Below, piece by piece: positions 1-5,300 of a DNA stretch of 5,300 nt. This stretch comes from Dehalococcoidia bacterium (GTDB taxonomy: Bacteria; Chloroflexota; Dehalococcoidia; Dehalococcoidales; UBA5760). The translations under genes and the position numbers were made by a program. The notes below the pieces were generated by a model. It did not search any database and had not been told where the DNA came from. It was given only the letters and a program-made list of their open reading frames with translations. Location of the stretch: NCBI GenBank assembly GCA_030639215.1, contig DAOWDD010000045.1, positions 1-5,300 on the forward strand, written 5' to 3'. Position 1 is the stretch's first letter, and every line of letters begins with the position of its first letter.

Positions 1-601
1 AGTCCTTGAGCTCTCCATCGCGGAATACCTGTATTATCTTGCTGGCGGCATGAAGCCCCAGATTACCGCCCTTCTTCGCCCAGTACATCACCTGGCGCAG
101 CATCGCCTTCTTATTCTCACCCTTATAGTCACTGCCCAGAATTATGGTCAGACCCGACTCAGGAAAGACAAGGGTCCTCTTTTCCGGCCACTCGGGAACA
201 GTAATGCTAACGAAGTCAGGCTCACCGCCCTCTGAGGGAAACAGGGTATTTCCCCACATCAGCGGTATACGGGGATAATCAGCGGTAACATAGACACGAC
301 AATTCCTTTTGAATTCGGGGTTGTGACACATTACCCGGTCAAGCTGTATCATCTCTTTGGTCTTCAGGTACTCCATAACCTCACGAATAAGCCGGTCGTC
401 TTCCGGGGCGGGTTCGCTCATCACCACCTCGGTAAACTTGGCAATCCTATTCCGTACATTGGTGGCCACCGCCAGGTTCCCGAACTCAGTTATCACCCCC
501 CCCTTTTCAAATGCCCACCCCATCAGTTCCTTATTCGAAGGATTATCGATTATCCTTTTCGGCTCGAACATCCTAAGATACTTCTGGCACATATTCTCCA
601 T
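1..601 (-). CDS. pckA: Phosphoenolpyruvate carboxykinase (ATP), N-terminal part, cut by left window edge
   Basis: Reading the minus strand from the ATG at 601 gives 200 open codons with no stop before the window edge. The closest match I recognise is the ATP-type PEP carboxykinase family, which converts oxaloacetate and ATP to PEP, CO2 and ADP in the cytosol, the first committed step of gluconeogenesis. The main evidence lies at residues 156-188, where GSDYKGENKKAM followed by GGNLGLHAASK aligns by eye with the segment just before the kinase P-loop of E. coli PckA (G-x-x-Y-x-G-E-x-K-K-x-M, then a short His-containing strand). Residues 101-120 (RVYVTADYPRIPLMWGNTLF) fit the substrate-domain strand. 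The P-loop and metal-binding residues would lie beyond the edge, so activity cannot be judged. The first in-frame stop upstream is at 625-623, so the start is at or just after 622. ATG 601 has a G-rich stretch 6 bases upstream, and Met4 is an alternative. The gene is divergent from the sugar operon. Confidence 0.72.
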   Translation of the reverse strand, partial: MENMCQKYLRMFEPKRIIDNPSNKELMGWAFEKGGVITEFGNLAVATNVRNRIAKFTEVVMSEPAPEDDRLIREVMEYLKTKEMIQLDRVMCHNPEFKRNCRVYVTADYPRIPLMWGNTLFPSEGGEPDFVSITVPEWPEKRTLVFPESGLTIILGSDYKGENKKAMLRQVMYWAKKGGNLGLHAASKIIQVFRDGELKD

Positions 602-641
602 ATCACACCCCCACCGAGTTAATCAGACTAGCTACTAATTA

Positions 642-670
642 ATTATAACTACCCCGCAATTATAATACAA
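642..670 (-). promoter_or_regulatory. Sigma-70-like promoter for the leftward PEP carboxykinase gene
   Basis: On the minus strand there is TTGTAT (670-665), a 17-base spacer and a perfect TATAAT (647-642). The predicted transcription start is near 635, giving a leader of about 35 bases before the ATG at 601. The spacer begins with a second TATAAT (664-659), which has no good -35 box at the right distance. The match is by eye only. Confidence 0.6.
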
Positions 671-746
671 AGGAGACTCCGCTTCTCATCCGCCATAGAA
701 TAACAGCCATATCACCTGTACTCACCGACCGGACTGGCAGTACCAA

Positions 747-757
747 TGTCATTGACA
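747..757. promoter_or_regulatory. Perfect 11-base palindrome over the -35 box, possible operator
   Basis: TGTCA-T-TGACA is a perfect inverted repeat with a single central base. Its right half makes up most of the TTGACA -35 hexamer of the rightward promoter. A dimeric regulator bound here would block RNA polymerase. Short TGTCA/TGACA half-sites are the sort used by GntR-like repressors, but no regulator gene is present and a palindrome this short can arise by chance. Confidence 0.25.
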
Positions 758-780
758 AAGACAGCCCTTCGTTTTAAAGT
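752..780 (+). promoter_or_regulatory. Sigma-70-like promoter for the glycosyltransferase/GH65/HAD operon
   Basis: A consensus TTGACA (752-757), a 17-base spacer and TAAAGT (775-780, four of six consensus bases) are positioned to start transcription near 787. The leader would be about 65 bases. It is the only good promoter candidate I see upstream of 852, and it lies about 80 bases from the leftward promoter. Confidence 0.55.
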
Positions 781-836
781 ATCCATCAACAGATTGTCAT
801 TACTACCGACAACGTACAGGTGTAGACAAATACTCT

Positions 837-844
837 AGGGAGGA
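837..844 (+). promoter_or_regulatory. Strong ribosome binding site for the glycosyltransferase
   Basis: AGGGAGGA carries a GGAGG core that ends 8 bases before the ATG at 852. This fixes the start codon of the first operon gene. Confidence 0.8.
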
Positions 845-851
845 TACGGGT

Positions 852-1904
852 ATGAAGATTGCAATGGTCTTACCACCCTGGTTCAAGGTACCACCGAAGG
901 GATACGGGGGCATTGAAGTTATCGTCAGCCTGGTTGCGGATGGACTCGCCGACAAGGGACACCAGGTTACGCTATGTACGGTAGCAAGCTCATCTTCGAA
1001 GGCGCATATCTTTAGCGTCTTTGACGGGGAGATGAAATCATACCTGGACAGCCCTCCATCGAATTTCCTGAACATCGCCCTCACCCACACGCTGGCGTCA
1101 TACCTTGAGCTAACCAAAGGCGACTACGACATAGTCCATGACCACACCTGGAAGGAAGGCCTTGGTTGCGCCGCCTTTACCGACACACCGACCGTCCATA
1201 CCCTCCACAGCCCGGTGGACGAGGAGAATATCAGATTCTACCGATTATTTAGAGGCTACCCGGGGATTCACTTTGTCACCATAAGCAACTTTCAACAGGA
1301 CTGTCTACCCGGTTTGAACTACGCAGCCACGATTTATAACAGCATAGACCTCCCCAGATACCCATACTCCGAAGAGAAAGAGGACTTCTTCTTTTACATG
1401 GGAAGGTTCAATGAGGAAAAGGCGCCTCACCTGGCGTGTGAGGCAGCCGAAAAGCTGGGCAAGAAACTGATATTAGCCGGTAAGGTCCACGAAGAAGCGG
1501 AGCGCAGCTACTTTGACCGGTATATCAAATCCCACCTCAGCGCCAACATCGAGTACGTCGGTGAGCTTGGTCACTGGAGCGAAGAGAAGATGCGGCTGTT
1601 TTCACACGCCAGGGGGTATCTCTATCCAATCCAGTGGGACGAGCCCTTCGGCATCACCATGGTTGAGGCAATGGCATGCGGCACACCGGTGGTAACCTTC
1701 AAAAGGGGCGCTGCACCCGAGGTCGTTGCTCACGGAACCACTGGCTTTGTCATAGAAACAATGGATGAGTTTATCGACGCCATCAAGCATATTAATGAGA
1801 TCAGCCCTCGAGCCTGCCGGGAGAGAGTAGAGAAAATGTTTACCGTCCGCCGTATGGTAGATAGTCACGAGCGCGTTTACCGGGAGATACTGGGCAATAA
1901 ATAG
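852..1904 (+). CDS. GT4-family (GT-B fold) glycosyltransferase
   Basis: The 350-residue protein has a retaining GT-B layout and should transfer a sugar from a nucleotide sugar donor in the cytosol; no signal peptide or membrane segment is visible. The N-terminal domain opens with a Rossmann-type strand, MKIAMVLPPW, and the glycine-rich loop PPKGYGGIE (14-22), typical of GT4 enzymes. IVHDHT at 94-99 is the usual strand-end motif, and YNSID at 162-166 marks the interdomain junction. The C-terminal domain starts with FYMGRFNEEKAPHLA (181-195) and carries the E-x7-E donor-binding motif as EPFGITMVE (E264 and E272), followed by AMACGTPVV (273-281) and GAAPEVV (286-292). Length is normal for a compact GT4 protein. 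The acceptor cannot be read from sequence. Because the next two genes degrade an alpha-glucoside, this enzyme may make one, as GT4 trehalose synthases (TreT) do, but it could equally act on a glycolipid or polysaccharide. Confidence 0.9.
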   Translation: MKIAMVLPPWFKVPPKGYGGIEVIVSLVADGLADKGHQVTLCTVASSSSKAHIFSVFDGEMKSYLDSPPSNFLNIALTHTLASYLELTKGDYDIVHDHTWKEGLGCAAFTDTPTVHTLHSPVDEENIRFYRLFRGYPGIHFVTISNFQQDCLPGLNYAATIYNSIDLPRYPYSEEKEDFFFYMGRFNEEKAPHLACEAAEKLGKKLILAGKVHEEAERSYFDRYIKSHLSANIEYVGELGHWSEEKMRLFSHARGYLYPIQWDEPFGITMVEAMACGTPVVTFKRGAAPEVVAHGTTGFVIETMDEFIDAIKHINEISPRACRERVEKMFTVRRMVDSHERVYREILGNK

Positions 1905-1917
1905 CAGCCAATGAAAC

Positions 1918-1924
1918 AAGGAGG
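1918..1924 (+). promoter_or_regulatory. Ribosome binding site that decides the GH65 start
   Basis: AAGGAGG is a near-perfect anti-16S match lying inside the first codons of the longest reading frame (ATG 1911). It ends 7 bases before an in-frame GTG at 1932. The ATG at 1911 has no comparable site upstream, so translation more likely starts at 1932 (or at the adjacent TTG, 1935). Confidence 0.75.
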
Positions 1925-1931
1925 CGAACCG

Positions 1932-4241
1932 GTGTTGCCAAGAACGCCATCAGAAGAGGAATGGACGATCTTCGAGGAGAATATCGACGAAGAGAGGATA
2001 AGGTTCTTCGAGACGATATTTACCCTCGGGAATGGCTACCTCGGCTCAAGGGGCGTCCTGGAGGAGGGCCATAGCAAAGGGTACGCAGGCACCTATCTGG
2101 CGGGGGTATATGACCGGAGCGACGGGCAATCCTACGAGATTGTTAACGTCCCCAATCCAGTCAGCGTGGAGATACTGGTAAACGGCAGGAAACTCCACCC
2201 GGAAGGTATGGAAGTAGTTGAGCACCAGAGGGTACTGGATATGCAGAGAGCGGTACTAAAGAGGCACACTATTTTTGCCGATGCCGGTAGAAGGTATGAA
2301 TACGAGTCCCTGCGCTTCTTCAGCCTGAAGGATATCCACCTGGGCGTGATGGCATTCTCTTTCCGATCCCTGGATGCTGATACTGAGGTCACTGTCAAAC
2401 ATACTATTGATGGTAAGACGAAAAATGAAGTCCAGTCCGTAGGGGAGCCGATAAAACACTACACCGTTATGCATACCTCAAGCCTGGGTAACGGTATTTT
2501 ATATCTGGAAGCGAAAACCCCTGATTTGGGAATACAGATTGGGATAGCCACCGCCGGTGAGATGAAGGGGACAAGACCCGGCTATGGGGCAACCACCAGA
2601 TGCTGCACAGACGAGGAATCCGTGACAGAAGAACTCTCCTTCCACGCCAAAAAGGGAAGGAGATACCAGTTCAACAGGTACATCTCAATATACACCTCCC
2701 GTGAGCTCAAGCAAGGCCCGGAGGCGGACTGCATTAACGGGATACAGACCGCAATGCGGTATGGCGTCTCAAACCTGCTGAAACGCCACTCAGGGGCCTG
2801 GGGCCGCCGCTGGGAGTGCTCCGATATCAGGATAGAGGGCAACCCAGCGGCTCAGCGAGCGCTAAGGTTCGATATCTACCACCTGCTCATCGCGGCACCG
2901 CCGCAGGACATTGATGTAAGCATCGCGGCAAAGACCCTATCCGGCGAGTGGTATAAGGGGCATATCTTCTGGGACACCGAAATACACACGCTTCCCTTCT
3001 TCATCTATACCCAGCCAGGTATCGCCAGAGACCTCCTCCGCTACCGATACCGCCGCTTGCAGCAGGCAAAGGACGGAGCACTCGCCCAGGGGTACCGAGG
3101 CGCACTATGGCCATGGGAATCGGCCGCCAGCGGTAGGGACGAGACACCGCAGAGCTGGGTCAACTTTGACGGAACAGTGATACCGGTATACAACTCCAGG
3201 AGAGAACATCATATCGCTGGCGATGTGACCTACGGTGTTCTTTCCTACTATCAGGCTACCGGGGATGAGGACTTCCTGCTTCAATATGGTGCTGAGATGG
3301 TATTCGAGGTTGCCCGGTTCTGGGCCTCACGGGTAACCTACAACAAGAGAAGTAAGCACTATGATATCAAAAAAGTTATCGGCCCGAACGAGTTCCAGGA
3401 ATCGGTAGACAACAACTCATACACAAACTATCTGGCAAAGTGGGTACTAAGGAGCGGGGTTGAACTCTACGATTACCTCCGAAAGAGACACCCAGGCAGG
3501 CTCAGAGCCATTGCGGCAAGGACAGCTTTGCGGAAACAAGAAATCGAATTCTGGAAGGAACTGGCTGAGAAAATCGCTTTCCTTGCTGATGGTAGTGGCC
3601 TAGTCGAGGAGTTTGCCGGCTACTTTGACCGGAAGGATGTCACCATAAGCGAATGGGATGAGAACGGTATGCCGGTCTGGCCACACGCGATAACCCTGGC
3701 GAAGGCGAAAGAGACGCAGTTGGTCAAGCAGGCAGATGTGCTTCTCCTGCTATATCTCTTCTCGAACGATTTTTCACTTGAGGCAAAGAAGACAAATTTC
3801 ACCTACTATGTGGAGCGGACCACACACAAGTCTTCCCTGAGCATGGCCAGCTATGCCACAATTGCACTCGAAATCGGCAACATTCAGAAAACACAAATGT
3901 ATTTCAACCTTGCCGTAAACACTGACCTCGGCAACATCTACCGGAACACAGAACTCGGCATACATGCGGCAGCACTCGGCGGAGTATGGCAGATTGTGGT
4001 ACACGGCTTCGGGGGTGTAAGATTAAAAGATGGGGTGCTCAGTATAAGTCCGCGCCTGCCCGATACCTGGCGCCAGATGAGATTTCAGGTATGGTTTAGA
4101 GGCGCCCTTATTGAACTTACGCAATCAAAGGGTAAGGTAGAGGTCTTCATGTCTAGAGGACGAAGAGCGGTAGACCTGGAGATATATGGCAACAGATATT
4201 CCTTGCAGAAAGGGCAGCGGGTCTATGCCAAGGAAGGGTAG
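1932..4241 (+). CDS. Glycoside hydrolase family 65 alpha-glucoside phosphorylase (kojibiose/trehalose/maltose phosphorylase type)
   Basis: This protein (769 residues from GTG 1932; 776 from ATG 1911) has the full length and order of GH65 phosphorylases, which invert an alpha-glucoside with phosphate to beta-glucose 1-phosphate plus the free acceptor sugar. Numbering from GTG: the N-terminal beta-sandwich opens with EWTIFEENIDEERI and FTLGNGYLGSRG (about 30-41), a family hallmark. The (alpha/alpha)6 barrel has FWDTEIHTLPFF (346-357), TQPGIARDLLRYRY, GALWPWESA (390-398), EHHIAGD (425-431) and GPNEFQESVDNNSYTN (484-499). In that last motif E487 is the general acid, corresponding to Glu487 of Lactobacillus brevis maltose phosphorylase. 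LVKQADVLLL holds the substrate-binding Lys599-Gln600 pair. THKSSLS (631-637) and GIHAAALGG (676-684) fit the phosphate site. No signal peptide is seen, so it is cytosolic. The gene follows the glycosyltransferase by 27 bases and overlaps the HAD gene. Substrate cannot be fixed: the acceptor loop before EHHIAGD does not look like that of maltose phosphorylase, so kojibiose, trehalose or a related disaccharide is more likely. Confidence 0.92.
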   Translation: MLPRTPSEEEWTIFEENIDEERIRFFETIFTLGNGYLGSRGVLEEGHSKGYAGTYLAGVYDRSDGQSYEIVNVPNPVSVEILVNGRKLHPEGMEVVEHQRVLDMQRAVLKRHTIFADAGRRYEYESLRFFSLKDIHLGVMAFSFRSLDADTEVTVKHTIDGKTKNEVQSVGEPIKHYTVMHTSSLGNGILYLEAKTPDLGIQIGIATAGEMKGTRPGYGATTRCCTDEESVTEELSFHAKKGRRYQFNRYISIYTSRELKQGPEADCINGIQTAMRYGVSNLLKRHSGAWGRRWECSDIRIEGNPAAQRALRFDIYHLLIAAPPQDIDVSIAAKTLSGEWYKGHIFWDTEIHTLPFFIYTQPGIARDLLRYRYRRLQQAKDGALAQGYRGALWPWESAASGRDETPQSWVNFDGTVIPVYNSRREHHIAGDVTYGVLSYYQATGDEDFLLQYGAEMVFEVARFWASRVTYNKRSKHYDIKKVIGPNEFQESVDNNSYTNYLAKWVLRSGVELYDYLRKRHPGRLRAIAARTALRKQEIEFWKELAEKIAFLADGSGLVEEFAGYFDRKDVTISEWDENGMPVWPHAITLAKAKETQLVKQADVLLLLYLFSNDFSLEAKKTNFTYYVERTTHKSSLSMASYATIALEIGNIQKTQMYFNLAVNTDLGNIYRNTELGIHAAALGGVWQIVVHGFGGVRLKDGVLSISPRLPDTWRQMRFQVWFRGALIELTQSKGKVEVFMSRGRRAVDLEIYGNRYSLQKGQRVYAKEG

Positions 4242-5001
4242 TATACTGACGCCCAAGGTAGGGTTTATCTGGGACATTGATGGCGTTGTTGTTGACAGCC
4301 CTCATGAGGAGGCCTGGCGCATTACGGCAATGAAAGAGCCCTGGAATATCGAGGGACTAAGCTCAGACTTCTACTTCAATCATGTGGCTTCCCGGCCAAG
4401 GTATGCGGGGGGAGACAACATATTGGAGCTAAAGGGAGTTTACCAGCGGCTTGACGTGGTAACTGAAGAGGAAAAGGAGTCACTACTGGAGAAGTTCTGT
4501 ACCGAGAAAAACTCGCTGATTGAGCAGCTCATCGATGCAGGAAAGTTCAAGCTATTTACCGACACCGTTACTATACTGCTCAGGGCAAAGAGCATCGGGA
4601 TAAAGCAGGCTGCCGCCTCAGCATCAAAGAATGCCTGCCGTATGCTGAGCCACGTCACCAGTTCTCGCCTGGCCGAGGAAGTGGGTGATACCTTTGGTGT
4701 TCTCGGTGAGAACGACACCCTGCTCTCTCTGTTCGATGTTGACGCCTGCGGTCTGGATATTGACCACAAGAAAGACATCCTCAAAACCGCAGCTGAACAA
4801 CTGAACGCCCTTCCCGGGGCAAATATAGAGAGGTTTGTCGTTTTTGAGGACGCTCCTACGGGGATAAAAGCAGCCAAGTCCCTCGGCCACTATGCCGTTG
4901 GCATTCTGCGCATCGGGAGCAAGGACGCCTTATACCATGCCGGGGCGGACATCGTTACCCTTCAGCCAACAATGGCACAGATTGAAGAATTGCTACAATG
5001 A
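4225..5001 (+). CDS. pgmB: Beta-phosphoglucomutase-like HAD-superfamily protein
   Basis: This 258-residue cytosolic HAD protein probably converts the beta-glucose 1-phosphate released by the GH65 enzyme to glucose 6-phosphate. HAD motif I is WDIDGVVVDSP (16-26), with nucleophile Asp17 and acid/base Asp19. The helical cap holds HVASRPRY (53-60), matching the Arg of the SR motif in lactococcal PgmB. Motif II is AAASASKNA (129-137), nearly identical to the ASASKN of PgmB. Motif III is probably Lys182 or Lys183 in DHKKD, an unusual form of the common GKPDP. Motif IV is VVFEDAPTGIKAAKSLG (205-221), with Glu208-Asp209. The start is uncertain: ATG 4225 overlaps the end of the GH65 gene by 17 bases with only a weak AAAGGG upstream, while ATG 4186 adds 13 residues and has GGAG 4 bases upstream. 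Either way the overlap implies translational coupling to the phosphorylase. A phosphatase role is possible, but operon context favours the mutase. Confidence 0.87.
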   Translation: MPRKGSILTPKVGFIWDIDGVVVDSPHEEAWRITAMKEPWNIEGLSSDFYFNHVASRPRYAGGDNILELKGVYQRLDVVTEEEKESLLEKFCTEKNSLIEQLIDAGKFKLFTDTVTILLRAKSIGIKQAAASASKNACRMLSHVTSSRLAEEVGDTFGVLGENDTLLSLFDVDACGLDIDHKKDILKTAAEQLNALPGANIERFVVFEDAPTGIKAAKSLGHYAVGILRIGSKDALYHAGADIVTLQPTMAQIEELLQ

Positions 5002-5123
5002 AACCAGGACTGCCATGACTACGCTCACACCGACGGGGTATTTAAGAGGGGCTGCCACGCCTTCGACCCGTAATGGCAAGAGAAGAAGTGACGCGTACCA
5101 GTCAAATAGACGAGCACACCGAG

Positions 5124-5152
5124 TTGCCTTCACTTCCTGTTTACCTTAGAAT
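5124..5152 (+). promoter_or_regulatory. Possible promoter for the acetyltransferase gene
   Basis: TTGCCT (5124-5129), a 17-base spacer and TAGAAT (5147-5152, five of six -10 bases) precede the ATG at 5162 by only 9 bases. Transcription would begin near 5159, leaving almost no leader. The -35 box is weak (four of six). The gap from 5002 to this promoter holds no clear terminator (no hairpin followed by a T-run), so read-through from the sugar operon is also possible. Confidence 0.35.
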
Positions 5153-5161
5153 ATCAGTATT

Positions 5162-5300
5162 ATGATTCGTACCTGCCACCCCGGTGATATTGAGAGAATA
5201 TATTTCATCATCAATGAGGCGGCTAAAGCCTATGAGGGGGTGATACCGGCTGACTGCTACCCTCAGCCCTATATGTCTATGGAAGAGCTTGAGCGAGAGA
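5162..5300 (+). CDS. GNAT-family N-acetyltransferase, N-terminal part, cut by right window edge
   Basis: From the ATG at 5162, 46 codons run open to the window edge. The start MIRTCHPGDIERIYFIINEA, followed by AKAYEGVIPAD and PYMSMEEL, fits the first strand and helices of many GNAT acetyltransferases, which typically begin I-R-x-x-x-x-x-D-x-x-x-I-x-x-I-x-N-x-A. The acetyl-CoA-binding Q/R-x-x-G-x-G/A motif would lie beyond the edge, so neither activity nor substrate can be judged. An in-frame TAG at 5147-5149 rules out a longer ATG or GTG start. No Shine-Dalgarno site is visible in the 15 bases before the ATG. It lies 160 bases after the HAD gene on the same strand, and a functional link to the sugar operon is not evident. 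Confidence 0.65.
   Translation, partial: MIRTCHPGDIERIYFIINEAAKAYEGVIPADCYPQPYMSMEELERE

Noticed and set aside
323..638. Two overlapping plus-strand open frames (99 and 93 codons)
   Set aside because: They lie antisense to the PEP carboxykinase coding region, whose minus-strand frame has recognisable family motifs. The plus-strand translations have no recognisable domain and no good ribosome binding site.
718..743. Inverted repeat GTACT-N16-AGTAC in the divergent control region
   Set aside because: Only five bases per arm match and the inner positions are mostly unpaired, so it is no better than chance without conservation data.
794..812. TTGTC-N9-GACAA in the operon leader as a CIRCE-like or riboswitch element
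   Set aside because: The N9 spacing resembles CIRCE, but the arms are five bases and do not match TTAGCACTC/GAGTGCTAA. The 65-base leader is too short and unstructured for a known riboswitch.
803..1117. 104-codon minus-strand open frame across the start of the glycosyltransferase
   Set aside because: It overlaps the operon ribosome binding site and the GT4 N-terminal motifs on the other strand, and resembles no protein family.
852..1904. Naming the glycosyltransferase as trehalose synthase TreT
   Set aside because: General GT4 motifs are present, but I see no TreT-specific signature, and the protein is shorter than TreT as I recall it. Operon context alone does not justify the name.
4440..4877. 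145-codon minus-strand open frame
   Set aside because: It is fully inside the HAD gene on the opposite strand. Its Ser/Phe-rich composition looks like a mirror of the real frame, with no domain pattern.
5085..5136. Inverted repeat GAAGTGA / TCACTTC as a possible terminator for the sugar operon
   Set aside because: Seven-base arms with a 38-base loop and no following T-run do not make an intrinsic terminator.
5014..5149. 45-codon plus-strand frame in the gap after the HAD gene
   Set aside because: Its basic, low-information composition, absent ribosome binding site and lack of any recognisable motif make it likely noncoding.

Overview
The window is bacterial DNA of moderate GC content. Genes are densely packed, have Shine-Dalgarno sites, and sit behind sigma-70-like promoters. 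Nothing in it fixes the taxon. The divergent ATP-type PEP carboxykinase together with a GT4/GH65/HAD gene cluster reminds me of uncultivated anaerobic lineages such as Chloroflexota (Dehalococcoidia-like), but that is a weak impression.

Layout. Positions 1-601 (minus strand) hold the first 200 codons of a probable ATP-dependent phosphoenolpyruvate carboxykinase whose 3' part runs off the left edge. Positions 602-851 are a divergent intergenic region with a good sigma-70-like promoter for each direction and a small perfect palindrome over the rightward -35 box. Positions 852-5001 (plus strand) are a compact three-gene operon. It contains a GT4-type glycosyltransferase (852-1904), a GH65-family alpha-glucoside phosphorylase (start most likely the GTG at 1932, end 4241) and a beta-phosphoglucomutase-like HAD protein (start most likely 4225, overlapping the GH65 gene, end 5001). 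Positions 5002-5161 are a short gap with no convincing terminator and a possible promoter at its right end. Positions 5162-5300 are the first 46 codons of a GNAT-family acetyltransferase cut by the right edge.

How the genes may work together. The GH65 enzyme should split an alpha-linked glucose disaccharide (kojibiose, trehalose, nigerose or similar) with phosphate, releasing beta-glucose 1-phosphate. The HAD protein should convert that to glucose 6-phosphate. This pairing is well established for GH65 phosphorylases. The unusual partner is the GT4 glycosyltransferase transcribed first. One reading is that it makes the glucoside that the other two recover, giving a closed store-and-recover cycle. 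PEP carboxykinase, read from the other side of the same intergenic region, would supply gluconeogenic carbon. The GH65/HAD part is well supported by motifs; the role of the GT4 enzyme and any co-regulation with PEP carboxykinase are inference.

No tRNA, rRNA, CRISPR array, insertion sequence or prophage feature was seen.
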